A DNA stretch of 64,000 bases from Carnegiea gigantea (GCA_029747015.1 JAKOGI010000002.1:1717001-1781000), one strand, 5' to 3'; positions 22,739-36,400 are shown, numbered from the stretch's first letter. The notes: generated from the letters alone by a model not told the origin. Numbers and translations are program-made.

Positions 22739-22973
22739 TGTTGAATAAGTCTTAGATTATTTCTATAAAGACCTATTCTCCAGGGTTAGAACAGGTCAAT
22801 TTCTGTTTGCTATTTTCTTGTTATTAGTGGAGCTAGTTGAGTCATTAGTGGAGTCGTGTCCTTTATTTTCGTTTTTAGTTTCTCATGTATTTCCTATCAA
22901 AGGCATTGGAACCTGTGAATAAAGATAGATCATTCTGGTGCATTTGCTAAGTCTCTGAAACTTACAGCTTACA
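22739..22973 (+). repeat. 3' LTR of the copia element
   Basis: Identical to the 5' LTR except for C at 22898, which changes the TATA box to TATCAAA. Confidence 0.97.
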
Positions 22974-22978
22974 ATATA

Positions 22979-24228
22979 AAATTTAATTTCGTTATCATTA
23001 ATCAAGTTATTGCTGAAACTTTTTTTTTGTGTGTAGATACAAGAAGATGAGATGAATTCTTCATCATCGGTGTCATAATTGGACTTATCATTATGTAGTT
23101 TAGCATGATTTTAACATATTCACTATCATCTATCTAAATTATACTTATAAATCTTACCTTTTACACTCATATGGTTATTAAGTTGTTCATCCTAATGGTT
23201 ATGCACGACCTTGCTATCTATTTATATTTTTCATTGAGTTATTTTATTATCTTTTCTAAATTTTAATATTAATTATGCCTACAATGACTTTTTATTTGTT
23301 ATTTCACTATTATATATCTCTAAAATATTTATCTTCACATGCACCATACAAAGCACTGATCTAGAATAGTATTTTTTTAAAAAATATTAGTAAATTTCAT
23401 AATTGACTATGAAAAAGAGATTGCATTATTATGCAAATGATATAATAATGAAATTGCCTCCTTCTTGTGCAAGATTGCCCAGCATATTTGTTTTTCTTTT
23501 TTTTTTGGGGGGCAGAAAATTGGCTACCATGTGAAATCCAAAAAATCTTGTTATCTTCGCGCCTGCGGGAGCGAACATGAAACATGCAATAGGTGACCTT
23601 GGGTTGGCCAGTCGTGACCCGGCAACTGGTAGGGTTCTTAAAGTAGACCAATCACCACACTAGTAACCCTAAACTCTTCTCCTCATCAAGATATTTATTT
23701 GTACAAAATGATAAATATCTTATTACAAATTATTTTTTTAATTATTTTATTGTAAGTTAAAAATTACATTATATTATTTTTAAATTTTAAAAATAGCATA
23801 ATTGATTAGTGGAAATAGATACAATTTATAAATAATATAAAATTACATTTTTATCTATAATTTAATATATTTTTGAAATATACATATCATGTGCCGTTGC
23901 AGATAAGGTTGATTTAATTAATAGGCAATTTAATATTTTATCGATATAACTGATGAACATTTAAGCTTAGTAATTTACAATTAAGTAAAAATATTAAAAA
24001 TTTAGTGATTTCAAACTATAAACTATATTAATTTATAATAAAATACGACATTTAAGTATGTCCTGTAGCAGGATGTATATTATCACTCTGTATTTATTTA
24101 TAGCGAATTTAATAAAAATCTCGGTCCTACGTGTTCGCGTCTTCCATGACCCTGTACATGATTGACTTGTGGGTTGCAAAAAGGAATCGGGGAAGAAGAA
24201 ACAACTAGGAAGAAAGAAAAATTTAACC
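22979..24228. other. AT-rich spacer upstream of the costars gene
   Basis: Very AT-rich and without a supported gene. It contains a T10-G6 tract at 23497-23512. The last 100 bases are a purine-rich leader of the costars-family gene. Confidence 0.6.
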
Positions 24229-27073
24229 ATGAATGTTGAAGAAGAGGTTGGGAGGCTCCAAGAGGAAATCAAGCGGCTTGGTCAGGTCCAAGATGATGGC
24301 TCTTATCAGGTACATTCATCCCTGCAATCTTTCCCCAAATCCAAATGTCAATCTTCAGTATTTCCTTAGTGTATATGCCTTAAAATTCACGTCAATATTT
24401 CATGTCAATCGATCTGGGTAGTATCCTTATCAGCTACTGTTAATTCCTGACAGTTCAAAATGAGGTTTGATCTGATTTAATTGATCTGGGTCGTTCGTCA
24501 TTAATCTCAAACATTGCAAGATCTGACTGGGGATTTGGGTACGCTGAGCTTGAGAAACTCAAACCTGTAATGGCGGCACTGCAATTTGTGATTGATGCCT
24601 GAAAAAACAACAAATAACCCATTTGAAATAGCATCTTAAAATGCCCCAGAAGTTGATGTGATTGAGAGGGGCTGTAGGTAGATCGAGATGGGGTTAGAAC
24701 AGCTTAACTAGCTGGCATTATCCAAGATCCATGTCTTTGTCAATGGGGAAATTTCAAGGAGAGTTCAATTGTGTTGGATCATGCTCAGTACTCAGTAGCT
24801 TGGCTGAAAGGATAATTGCTGGAGTCAATACTTAGCTGCAAAATTTGCATACTTTAGGCTTTTGATCACTCAGTCTCAAAGTGCAGATAGTTGGGCTAAT
24901 GAAGTCTATTCTAGTATGTATCCTTTCCTTCATCCATAATAGACTAAACCCAATTCTGAAGCCTGGAATATATATGAGTACTTTGATGATTAGTCAATGA
25001 AAACTCATTTGCAACAATCATAATACAGGCAGACCCAGAGGGAGCCTATGCAATGAGAGAGGACGAAAAAGGGTCCACATATTTATGAATTATGATTCAT
25101 GTGCCATTCTCTTGTTAAATATGACACTGTAACCTAAGTAGGGCGACCCTGAGTGAAAAACATGTAAGATCTCTTTGCTACCTCTGCCTTAGATGACATT
25201 TTTCCAAAGATAATCTGTTTTTAAGGCTCTGTCTTTGTGACTAAATTGTCTGAACAAGCTAATCAGACAAGAAAGAAGAATGTATCCTGGGAGATACTGT
25301 GCAAAAAGCCCTGGCAAAATCTTATAAAATTATATGCTTTCCTGATGCTATTGCTCAACTGATTGAAATTTTTTATCATCAAATGAGTTAAACAATCTTT
25401 GACTGCTGGAAGATACATAATGCACCAAGTTTTCGTGAATCACAGTGGGCTGAAGCCAAATGTCTAATCTATGATTTTTCTACTGTGAATAGTAGACAAC
25501 CATCAACACCTTTCAAATCAAGATTCCTGTGATTAGTCAATGAAAACTCATTTGCAACAATCATAATACAGGCAGACCCAGAGGGAGCCTATGCAATGAG
25601 AGAGGACGAAAAAGGGTCCACATATTTATGAATTATGATTCATGTGCCATTCTCTTGTTAAATATGACACTGTAACCTAAGTAGGGCGACCCTGAGTGAA
25701 AAACATGTAAGATCTCTTTGCTACCTCTGCCTTAGATGACATTTTTCCAAAGATAATCTGTTTTTAAGGCTCTGTCTTTGTGACTAAATTGTCTGAACAA
25801 GCTAATCAGACAAGAAAGAAGAATGTATCCTGGGAGATACTGTGCAAAAAGCCCTGGCAAAATCTTATAAAATTATATGCTTTCCTGATGCTATTGCTCA
25901 ACTGATTGAAATTTTTTATCATCAAATGAGTTAAACAATCTTTGACTGCTGGAAGATACATAATGCACCAAGTTTTCGTGAATCACAGTGGGCTGAAGCC
26001 AAATGTCTAATCTATGATTTTTCTACTGTGAATAGTAGACAACCATCAACACCTTTCAAATCAAGATTCCTGTGATTGTCACTGTTTCTGATTCTATTGT
26101 TTTATAAAATTGCATATATTTTAAGTAACTAGTGGAAAAACAGGGAGAAACGGAAAAAGCACCTTCAAAAAAGTGGGACACCATCACACCAAGGCATTGG
26201 GTTCTTTTGGAGGTTGAGTATAATGAATTTTGATGACTTCCTGAGTTGTTGTGTAGTGTAGTCCTTTTTGACATAGGCCCTCACCCACACCCACCAGGGC
26301 TAGAATTATTTTGAGTTCCAAAATTTTCTTGTCTTTTTTTTTTGTTTTTTTAAGTGTAAAGGTCAAGCTTACCAGTAGACTAAAACATATTTACAACATA
26401 TACAAAGGGCAGTTCCAAAATTTTCCTACCCTACCAAGATTTTTGTCCAAAATTAAAGATCGTTAAAACTCCAAAGCATTTGGCTTCCATAGGGAAATTA
26501 GCAGTTGCTAAGTGAAATCACAAGAAATCCCCAAAAATTGTTCAAGCTTTTATTAGTCACTGTGTTACACAACAGAAGGGTTCTACTTCCACCTTTGAGT
26601 TTTTTGCACATGCTTCTGATTGGAGAAAGGGAAAACAACTAACATTTTATGGAATTGACAGCATAAAACTTCTTATGCTTCCATTTTTTGTTATCTCAAA
26701 TCAAAGGGCAGGTGGATGTGATGTAAATATTATGCTTTGTCCTTGTGCACATTTCTGGAAGGAGGGAGGGGAGTAGTTATGCATAATGACTTAAGCTAGG
26801 AATTCTGAGGCTTAAACTCTTTCAGCATACTACTCTATGGATTCACTTTAATCCACCTTGTGGGTGACACGAATCTTGATTGGCCCCGCTTTATAGGTCA
26901 CCTTTGGCGTGCTATTCAATGATGACCGTTGCGCAAACATATTTGAAGCACTTGTGGGGACGCTAAGGGCTGCAAAGAAGAGGAAAATTGTGGCATATGA
27001 CGGAGAGCTACTGCTCCAAGGGGTTCATGACAGTGTGATTATCACCCTGAAGCCCTCTCCAGTTGCAGCTTGA
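24229..27073 (+). CDS. Costars family protein (ABRACL-like)
   Basis: A two-exon gene, 24229-24309 and 26897-27073 (TGA), encoding 85 residues. This is the normal length for the plant costars family. Exon 1 starts MNVEEEVGRLQEEIKRLG and ends at a CAG/GTACAT donor. Exon 2 opens with VTFGVLFNDDRCANIFEAL and contains KKRKIVAYDGELLLQG. Both halves are strongly conserved in plant costars proteins, small relatives of the C-terminal actin-regulating domain of animal STARS/ABRA. The plant function is not well established. The 2.6-kb intron carries a perfect 543-bp tandem duplication. Phase is 0 at the junction and I see no defects. Confidence 0.93.
24988..26073. repeat. Perfect 543-bp tandem duplication in the costars intron
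   Basis: 24988-25530 is followed at once by 25531-26073. By eye I found no mismatch between the copies, and the junction repeats GATT. It contains no coding region I recognise. Such identity means either a very recent duplication or an assembly artefact. Confidence 0.95.
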
Positions 27074-27669
27074 GCTTGACTTTCACGTGGAGTCTCCAGG
27101 ATCATGGTTAAGAGGATGAATCTGGCAAACCACATCCATTATCATGTTTGTGTATCTTTTTTTTTTACCCCTCAATTTCACTTCTGTTGTTCTCTTGTTT
27201 CTGGATGCTTTAAAGAAGACCCCATTAAATTTTATGTGGAAATCCAAATCCCACCTTAACATGGAAGCAGCTTTGAGCTAAATCCTGTTGGATTTACTGT
27301 AATCGGAAGCTTTCCATCAGCTTGGTGGTGTGTGCTATAACTAGACAGAGATGTGGAGTCTTTGGTCTGTTCCCTTTATACTTCTCTGAAGACTGATGAG
27401 CCATTATTATCGAGGTGCTCTTCTTTTTTATTACTTCAAAAGAAACAATTAGAAAGGATGCATAGTGATTTGCCCAGATTACCACTATAATCAAATATTT
27501 ATCTGCCCTATCTAGCCTAATATAAAAGATTCCTGCCCAAATCTTCCAAAATATCCCACTCTTTGCCTTATATTGCCTTCAAAAACATTTCCGCCATTCC
27601 CAATTGTATTTACAATCAAATAATATAAAGTCCATACTTCATTATTCACACTCAATATTTCCTTAGTAT
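27074..27669. other. 3' flank of the costars gene
   Basis: Probable 3' untranslated region followed by AT-rich spacer; no other gene seen. Confidence 0.55.
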
Positions 27670-28525
27670 GTACCCAAACTATGCATAGAGGCTGTGGCCA
27701 AAGCCATCGAAGAATGGGGTGAATCCAACTTGAAGATCACCCATCTTATGACATGTTCAACCCTGGAATTGTTAACGCCTGGGATAGACTGTGAGATCAC
27801 GAAGCTTCTGAAGCTCAATCCTTCAGTCCAATGTAGCCGTTTTCATGTGGTAGCTAGGTTGTCACTCTGGCCCCCAGCTACTACGTCTTGCCATGGACAT
27901 CGCCAGGTGCAACAAACATGCACGTATACTATGGTCTAAGATCAACATTTTCAACTTGTGTGGTCTATCCCAAGACGACCTTGGTTCGTTGGTTGGGCAG
28001 TCTTTCTTTGCTGATGGAGCAGCTGCGGTCATTGTGGGTGCTGACCCTAATGCGCCAATAGAAAGGCCACTCTTCCAACTCACTCATGGGTTTCAGATGT
28101 CTAAGTTTGATGCTAGAGGTCCTGCATGTGAGATTCTTGAAATGGGTCAAACAATTTGTCTTCCCATGGAGCTCCCATGTTTGGTCTCTAAAAACATAGA
28201 AGATTGTCTGGGGCAAGCGATGACACACTTGGGGACCATTGATTGGAACTCGCTACTTTGGATAGCCCATAATGCAGGGCCTAAAGTTCTTGATCAAATC
28301 GAGGTTGAGCTTGGACTAGAAAGCGAGAAGCTTGAGGTCACGAGGCATGTCTTGAGCGAGTATGGGCATGTATATGGGGGGATGAGAGAAGGAAGAGAGC
28401 GTTGGAGGAGCGTAAAGCCACCACTGGAGGAAGGCTTGAACGGGGGGTTATGTTTGGGTTTGGTCCAGGCCTCAATATTGAGACAATGGTGTGCATCTAT
28501 GAACATAATTATCTTGTCATTCATC
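27670..28525 (+). pseudogene. Type III polyketide synthase (chalcone synthase-like) pseudogene, 5' truncated
   Basis: Similarity begins abruptly at VPKLCIEAVAKAIEEWG and runs to near the C-terminus ([16 protein letters not shown]) of the plant PKS III fold. It takes at least three reading frames: a break near 27840-27857 and another near 28380-28400. The catalytic cysteine region survives as GCHSG instead of the usual GCFAG/GCYAG. The catalytic histidine is kept (LWIAHNAGP). The catalytic asparagine of LSEYGN is replaced ([10 protein letters not shown]). The N-terminal exon and about the first third of the protein are missing. These features make it a non-functional relic. It lies between the costars and KH genes, and no intact copy is in view. 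Confidence 0.88.
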
Positions 28526-30479
28526 ATATGGCCTTCACTCCCAAGAAAATAAGATGTCATGATGGTTGTGTGCGCTCCAAAAAGCCCGTGCATGTATATT
28601 TTTTTCTTATGTGTATATGTTATATAAATTGTATTAATATATTTTTATTTACGTGGCTTTTGGAAATACAGACTTCTAAGAAGCCCTATATATAAGTCAA
28701 CTTTCATTTTTTATTCAATGAATCTCGTTGTGTAAACATGTTTGAAACTCTCGTGTGAACATGAGCAGAACATAGTGGAGACATAAGGAGGCCTTGCCTC
28801 CTCCCAAAATTTGGCCAAAATTATGTCAATGTTAAGAAATTTAAATTTGAGTTGATAGATTGGTGTTTTGCCCCCCCCGCCACATTATCTAACTTCATGA
28901 CTTTCCAATTTAAGTTCCGAGTAGACCTGATCAAATTGAGGGTCGGGTCATAAAGATTGAGAGGTAAGATTTTCTCGACCTTAACCCTACCCGACCTTTA
29001 TGCGAGTTTACATACCTTTAACCATAATCCTGATTTTTGTAGGTATTCTTGAATCATCAGATTAAATCTAACCCTCAAACTTTTTAGATATGAAAAATGA
29101 GTTTTCATACCTTTTTTTCATGCTTTAATTAGTCGGTTGGTATATTAACAATCCACTTGGCGCCCCAGGCCCATGATTTATAGGATAATAGTACGGTCAT
29201 ACCGGAAAACACTAATGATGAATACCATGGTCTTAAGGAGTGCTCCAAGGTGAGGGTACAACAGTAATATCATGGTCATACTGGAAAACCATTATATATC
29301 TACTAGTTTTTCAGGATAATAATAATGAATACTATAGTTCTAGGGCCGCGATATACCAACTTACGTACCTTAGCAGAGGTATAACACTTTTTTCCTTTTG
29401 CTTTTATTGTTTTACGCTCATTTATGATGGTAGATTTTATTTAATGTTTAAATTTTTCTATTTACATTGTTCATATAAGCACGTTACTTTAGCGGGGAAA
29501 AAATTATTTAACAATTATTTACTTTGACGGTAATCTTTCAAACGATGAAATGTTAGGTTAGACCTTATATGCATTCAATCATTTTGATTTTGGGTAAATT
29601 CGAGTTAATCATTAATTGGTCTAATAAACAACTTTTAAAATATATGGGATATTAGTTGAGAAATAAAAAGTGCATCTATTTTGAATTTCTTCATATTTAT
29701 TTGATCTAATGTATGAGATTGTCTTATATATTATTCAAGGCATGTCTTACCTTTTTAATGAACATAACTTTAATTTGGTAATTTTTTAAATAAAGACAAA
29801 TGAAAAGTACTACATATTAGGCATTTCTTCTCATAAGAGCACACCAAACTGCATCTTGTATTACGATAATAGAAGAAATGGGAAAAAGAAAAAAAAAAAA
29901 ACAATTACCCGATGGCTCACTATAGCCACACACTTAACACAAGAAACACTGCACTAGATTTCCTCAATGCACACGCCACGCAGACTTCTTTTCTGGTCTT
30001 ATTACTAATAACTTCCCTAGCACCCTCTTTAAAAAAGGTTACATTCTATGATGTATCTTTACCTTATTTCAGGGAAAAAATTATTGAAAAAAACCCCTTC
30101 AATTTCCCGGCTCCAGAGAAATGAAAACAGTAAAGTCCAGCATAGGTTAAATATATAAGACAGGTCAAGAACCTGTAATCTTTTCTTACCCTGTGATTGA
30201 ATTGCAAAATAGATATCTTCAAGGAAGCTTCTTGTAAATCAGTACATCTAGATTTACAACTTAAGCTGCAAAATTTTATTTTTACATAAGTTACATGGTA
30301 AAAACATATGGGAAGAAAGAATTTACAGCTAAGATTCCGCCATGTCCGCTCCAGTGAATGTACACGACGATGAGTATTGATGATGGAAAACAAATCCGAG
30401 CTAAGGCCCAAGTCAAAGGGAATGCAGTTGGTAAAGACAAATTCCCTTTCAAAAAAATGTCGGAAGTAAACTATACAAG
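28526..30479. other. AT-rich intergenic region
   Basis: No supported gene. Includes a short C8 run near 28871 and, toward the right end, the 3' untranslated region of the KH gene on the minus strand. Confidence 0.55.
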
Positions 30480-33400
30480 TCAGGCAGGCCCGGTTAGGAC
30501 GAATGCATGGAGAAGGCTCTGGGCTGCTTGTGTCTCGTCAGGGGTCCCGGAAATTATCACCGTCCTGTCACTGCTTCCTGGACCGGGCTCATGAACCATA
30601 ACCTTTGCCCCAGAGATCTGGGAATAGGAAACCGAAAGTCAGGGCAACAAACAGAGATAACAAGGCTAGAGTCAGTTCTCAATCATCACCATAAAGAAAG
30701 AAGGGAGAACACCCCCCCCCCCCCCAAAAAAAAGGGAAAGGGAAGAAAGAAGGGAGACAAGCTACTACTGCACTTTCTTGGCATCACAAATTGTGCCAAC
30801 CCTAACTGGTTAAAGAGAATAAAATTATAGCGCACAGTTTTTCTGCATTGGTGGCGCAATACTTGGTTCTTAGTCCAGGGTCCATGAAGAAAAACACTTC
30901 ATAATTCAAGGGGGAAAAAGACCACTGAACACACCTATGCATACAGAATTATAGGATATGGATGGAGCAATGGAGGCAACCAAATAAATAAGACTGAGAA
31001 GACAAGTTTTCGGTGCAGATTAGACAGAAGATATTGCTCCTAGGAAGAGATATCTAACATATCCAAGAACAGAAGCCTAAAGCTTAATTTAAAGACCAAA
31101 CATGTCCAGCCACGTCATCTGGCACCTGCAAATTACTAATTACACAAGCAGATAGGGTCGTCTCCGCTTACAACCCAAGCACTCAAAGCAGGTGCCCGTG
31201 ATGCATAGGCCCCCAACCTGCGCTTGGCATCTGGTAATGAAGACTTGGTTCCCACTTTCAAATATTTGAACTTTTACAAATGTCTGTTTCGAAACTGAAC
31301 ATAATTATGATGAACATATAAGCAGTGTTTCAAAAACATAGGCAAAGTATTCCTTTTTTGAGTGTTTGTTTTATTCTCTTTTTTCCCTTTTTTTTTGGGG
31401 GGGGGGGTGTTGTTGGACAGAGTTTATAGATTAGCTCAGAGTAAATGATATCACTAAAAGTGCACATGGAAACAGTCTCACCATACCTGTCTAATTCGAG
31501 CTAGATTGCTCCCCTTCTCACCACAAACTGAGCTAACAGCACTTTCAGGAACTAAAATCTCCACAGTTGTATTTGTTACAACTGGTCTCTTTGCACTGCA
31601 AATATGAAAACAATAAGAATCAAGAAATTCCGAAAAATGCTAGAGCTCTTGAAACTACGCTATTACGTTCCACTTTCATTTTGTAAAGTCAAACCCTTTT
31701 CCACTGCCACAAGGAATCTGGACTGCAGCCTACTTGAGAGGTTGTATTTAAGTCATGCTAATCACAACCTTAGGATATATTTTGACAACCCCTCCTGTTT
31801 TACTTTGTGTTTTCACAGGTGCATAAAGGAGATCCATCATCCACTAACATCATTTATCTAGAGTTATGAGCCCACTTCTAAACTTCAAATCACACAGCTA
31901 ACCTGCCAATTTTTCTGGAGTTATGGGCCCACTTCTAAACTTCAAATTGCACAACTAACCTGCCAATTTCTATGCCACTGTCAGCGGAAGCTGCTCTGCT
32001 GAGATTCGCAGAAGTCCTTGGGCTTACTCCATTGATTACCTGCAGTCAGGCTCATCATTTCCAAATGAACATATAATACTGAAGAAGAAAAGAATAAGAG
32101 AGATAGACTAGAGAAAACAAAAAGAAATAAAGCAGCTTTTCTACCTCTGATGTCCGTAAACCTGAAGAAGGAGAATGATTCAATATATGAGGATGTGGTA
32201 AAGGATCCAAACCCTGCCTCAGAGTAGCTTGCCCAACTCTTACGTGAAGACTAGTATGCAATGCAGCTGACATGCTCATCCTGCCTCTAGGGACAGGAAC
32301 ACTCATAACTTTGCCAGCAAAGAGGTTATTTCGAAGTCTACTGGTAACTTGAAATAAAGCATCTTGTACATTTACAAAATGGCCCGAGATCTGCATTTGA
32401 TATAGCCACAAAGAAAATAAGCTATCACCAAAATCATAGCTTCCATTGCACTTCAGATTCATATAAAACGTGATGAATACATGAAACAAGGAATTTGACA
32501 ATTGAAAATAACATTAAAAAAAGTTGTCCGCAGGGATCTACAAACCAAAAGCACATAGAGAGAATACTCAGCATGCAACGTAGAATGTAGATGGTGATGA
32601 TGAAAACATGATAGGAAAAGAGTACAATAAACAATTGTTTGTACTTATAACAATTTGCTCCAGGGATCACCACGATGACAGGATTCAACCTATACGATAA
32701 CAATAAAAGGGTGGTTAAAATCCAATAATTTTTTAGCAAATAGAATCCAAATTTTTTCTCAATTCTGCAAGTTGTAATACGATCCATACATCAGAGTTAT
32801 AATTTATGACAATGGTTTATTCTGCATGACCACTTTGCCAGTTGTAATGTGGTACATACACCAGAGTAATAATTTATGAACATGGCTTATTCAGGTATGA
32901 CCACTTAAGGCAATAGAATCTCTTAAAAGTTAGGATCACATTGTCCACATCATGTTAATACAAAAACTTGGAAAGTTGAACCTTAGACAAAGAAGATTGA
33001 CATTATGTCCACATGCACCTTGGAACATCTTGCGAGAAATATCTGATTTAGTTCAGTTTGTCTACGCCCTGGTGGCGAAACTCTTGATGTTTCCATATTC
33101 TTTATTTTTCTAAATTTAGATCTTTAGCTTTGATTGATCAAACGAAAAGGCCGGAAAATCTGTTAGCAGCCACATTAATTCTAAAGGAAACTTTACGCTC
33201 CCTCTACAATCTAAACGACGTAACTAAAATTAAGTACAAATATTGGTGGGAAGGGCGAGGGCGGTAAAAGATTATATTATTGCCTATCAAAAAAAGATTA
33301 TATTATTACAAAACCGATCAAAATTTCATACACAAACCAAGAGGGAGAACCAATTTAAAAGCCTCTACGTGCATAGACATTCTAGGTTTATACAACATCA

Positions 33401-36400
33401 GTCTGATATTTTTATGGACTGAGGACTATGTTGAAAATTTCAGGGTTAATATGCCGTGCTCCATTTTAGTCAGCTGCTAATACACGCATGCAAATCAAGA
33501 ATCAATTAGGCGATTAAAATATGCAATGTGACATTGCAGATGGAGAGGTCTTATGCTGGATCATATAATATGTAATGTTGTGTTAGGCAATTTCTAAAGA
33601 CATCGACATTATAGAAGGAAGGAAAGCAACAAGTTCTAAGTTTGTCACAGATCCTCTGTTGTCAGAATCTAGCAACTGTTGAGAGCAATCTGAGATCAAG
33701 GGAGCCCAGTGTGGCAAAGAGAAAACAACCCACTTGGACACACAAAGCAGTATCCAATAATTGTGAGGTTAGAATTAGGTTACGACTCATGTGATAGTTT
33801 GGAGCATTTAGAGAGACTAAATGGAAGGGTTTTCAGGATTTAGAACTGCCTCTTTAGCAGGTCAAAGATGACTTGATGATCCTGCTTTAGTGGACATAAT
33901 CTGCATTCTTAAATCTCTTTTTAGCTGATTGCTCTGCTCCTGACATAAATATATAGTTGTTTTTCCCTTATCACAAAGGAGGGAGAACAAGGGTTCATGA
34001 GAGGCATAAGTGGATGTGTGTAACTAGACAAATTTTTTACTTATCAATCTTTTTTGGGATCAGGAAAAGAATAGATATATATATATCATTAACAAAAGAC
34101 TGGATGCAAAGATAGCATCCTACAAAAGGCTATACACATCCCATATGCACAGAATCCACAAAATCTAAGAGATCAAGAGAAGAGTAACAAAAGATCCCTT
34201 TATCCCAAAAATAGAGAGCCTTGATAAAATAATCTTTAAAACATTGAAGTAGCATCTCCATATTCTCAAAGACTCTTCTATTTCTTTCACGCCAAATGCT
34301 TCAAAAAATTGCATGAGGAAATAATCTAGCAATCTTCTTCGCTTTTCTACCAAAAAAGCCCTCCTATGTATAGAGGTGTTCCAAAATAAAATTAGACAAA
34401 ACCCAAGAAACTCCTAAGCAACTAAAGGCTAGATCTCAAAGAGCTCTTGCAAAAGGGCAATGAAGCAATAAGTGGTTCACCGACTTAGCTGCAACCTTGC
34501 ATAACGGGCACCAGTTCACCAAGATCTTACCCCTCTTTTGCAAATTATTGAAAGTCAATATACTGTCATGGGTAGCCTCCCAAACAAAAAAAGACACTCT
34601 AAAGGGAGCCAGAGATCTCCAAATGATCTTCCATGGAAAACACATTCCCCATATTCAATGCAAAGGTGCAATAGAGGCAAGCCTCATATAATAAGAATTC
34701 ACCGTGAAACTCCCTTTAGGATTGAGATCCCATTTGACTGAATTAAGAGAGGATTGTCCGATAAGAATCCCATTCAGTTTAATAAGCAAGCTTATAAAGG
34801 AGGCGTCATCCACCAAGGCATCACGAATAAAAATAGGTGATCAAATGCATGACCCCGACACATTGTCACAATAAGCAGCCAGTAGCTTCTTTAGCTTCTT
34901 TATTTTCTGCAAGAGTATAAAGAGAAGGAAAAAGGTCCCTCAAAGGAGCACCTTCACACCAGCAGTTATGCCAAAACAAAATAGTAGAGCCAGCGCCCAC
35001 CTCAAAAGAAAGATGAGGAAAAAATCTATCCCATCCTTTACAAATGAACCTCCAAAGGCTTACTCCATAGGGACCATTAGGTTTAGAGGGAAACCACCCA
35101 AGCGCCTCCTCACCATACTTAGTACAAATCACCCTCCTCCAAAGGTTGGTCTTCTCATTCATGAATCTCCATAGCCACTTACCAAGCAGAGCCTCATTAA
35201 AGAGCTTCAAGTCTCTGACTCCTAACCCTCCTTCTGACAAGGGAAGCTTAACAATATCTTATCTCACTAAATGATACTTAAAATCAGCACCGAAGGAGCC
35301 CCAGAGAAATTTCCTTTGAATGGCTTCCAACTTGGCCGCCACTGATGCCGATATCGGAAAAAGAGATAGGAAGTAAGTGGGTATGCTAGAAAGGACACTT
35401 CGGATGAGAGTGAGCCTACCACCCTTGGAAAGATAGTTAGCTCTCCATCCAGAGAGTTTTTTCTCAAATCTTTCCACTTCTGGCTCCCAGATAGATTTAT
35501 CTTTGTATTTTGCTCCAAGAGGGAGACCAAGATAGTAGGTAGGAAAAGAATCCACGGTGCATCCTAACACACCCGCTAGCAGTTGAATATTATCCACCTG
35601 ACCCACTGACAAAATAGAGCTTTTAGCCAAGTTGACTCGTAGACCAAACACTGCCTCAAACCAATCTTTTAGCCAATTTTTTACTTATCAATGATATTAG
35701 CAGAGACTATATCACTTCCATTTCTCTCACTCCCATAGTTTCCTCGTCATTGTTTAGCAAGTACCATCCTTGGTGGAAAAATACGGAAATAAACATTTAA
35801 AATAGGAGGCAGAACTGTGGGATTATGGGATTAAGCAGTGATTGGAGAACGCAGTGAGATTGCTTTATGAGGACTGTGAATGTAAACAATCGAGGTGCAA
35901 GGAGAAAGAAAAACTAAGTAAATATCTGTTAGCATTTGTGATCTCGCTTAGTTATTTATTACCTGTTCAAAGGCTGGGAGCTAGAGAAAGACTAACAAGA
36001 AAGATACTCGCTGAAGAGAGAAACGCCCGAATGGGGGAAATCAAAGAAAGTTAAATCAACATGAGAACCAAGTGGGATGCTGAGACATGGAAGCTACCTG
36101 AAAGTAAAGTAAGGTCCTAAAGATGAGATTTCAGCATCATTCTCCAAGAGCTCACACCCAAAACAAACCAAAAAGACGACATTTAAGCCCTTTTTAACTA
36201 CAGCACCATTACAACCATAATTCCAGCCAACCAACTTGTGAAGGTTAGCAAGTAACTACTGCAGCAAAAAAGAGATTTCAATAAAAGCAACAAAATTTCA
36301 GCGGACATTGCATCAAAGAGACAATATCAGCATTCAGCAATGAGTCAGGCTAATCCCAGAGATTTCCTATCTTCATTGCCAATATATATGCACTTCACAA

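Larger units (their letters stand above)
18458..22973 (+). mobile_element. Complete Ty1/copia LTR retrotransposon
   Basis: A 4516-bp element. Both 235-bp LTRs run from TG to CA (18458-18692 and 22739-22973). The 5-bp target duplication ATATA is at 18453-18457 and 22974-22978. The primer-binding site TGGTATCAGAGC (18696-18707) matches the initiator tRNA-Met type used by many plant copia elements. A purine tract, AAGGGAGGGAG, at 22728-22738 precedes the 3' LTR. Domain order gag, protease, integrase, reverse transcriptase, RNase H identifies copia. The LTRs differ at a single base (18617 A, 22898 C), so the insertion is recent. The polyprotein frame is broken once near 20930. Confidence 0.98.
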
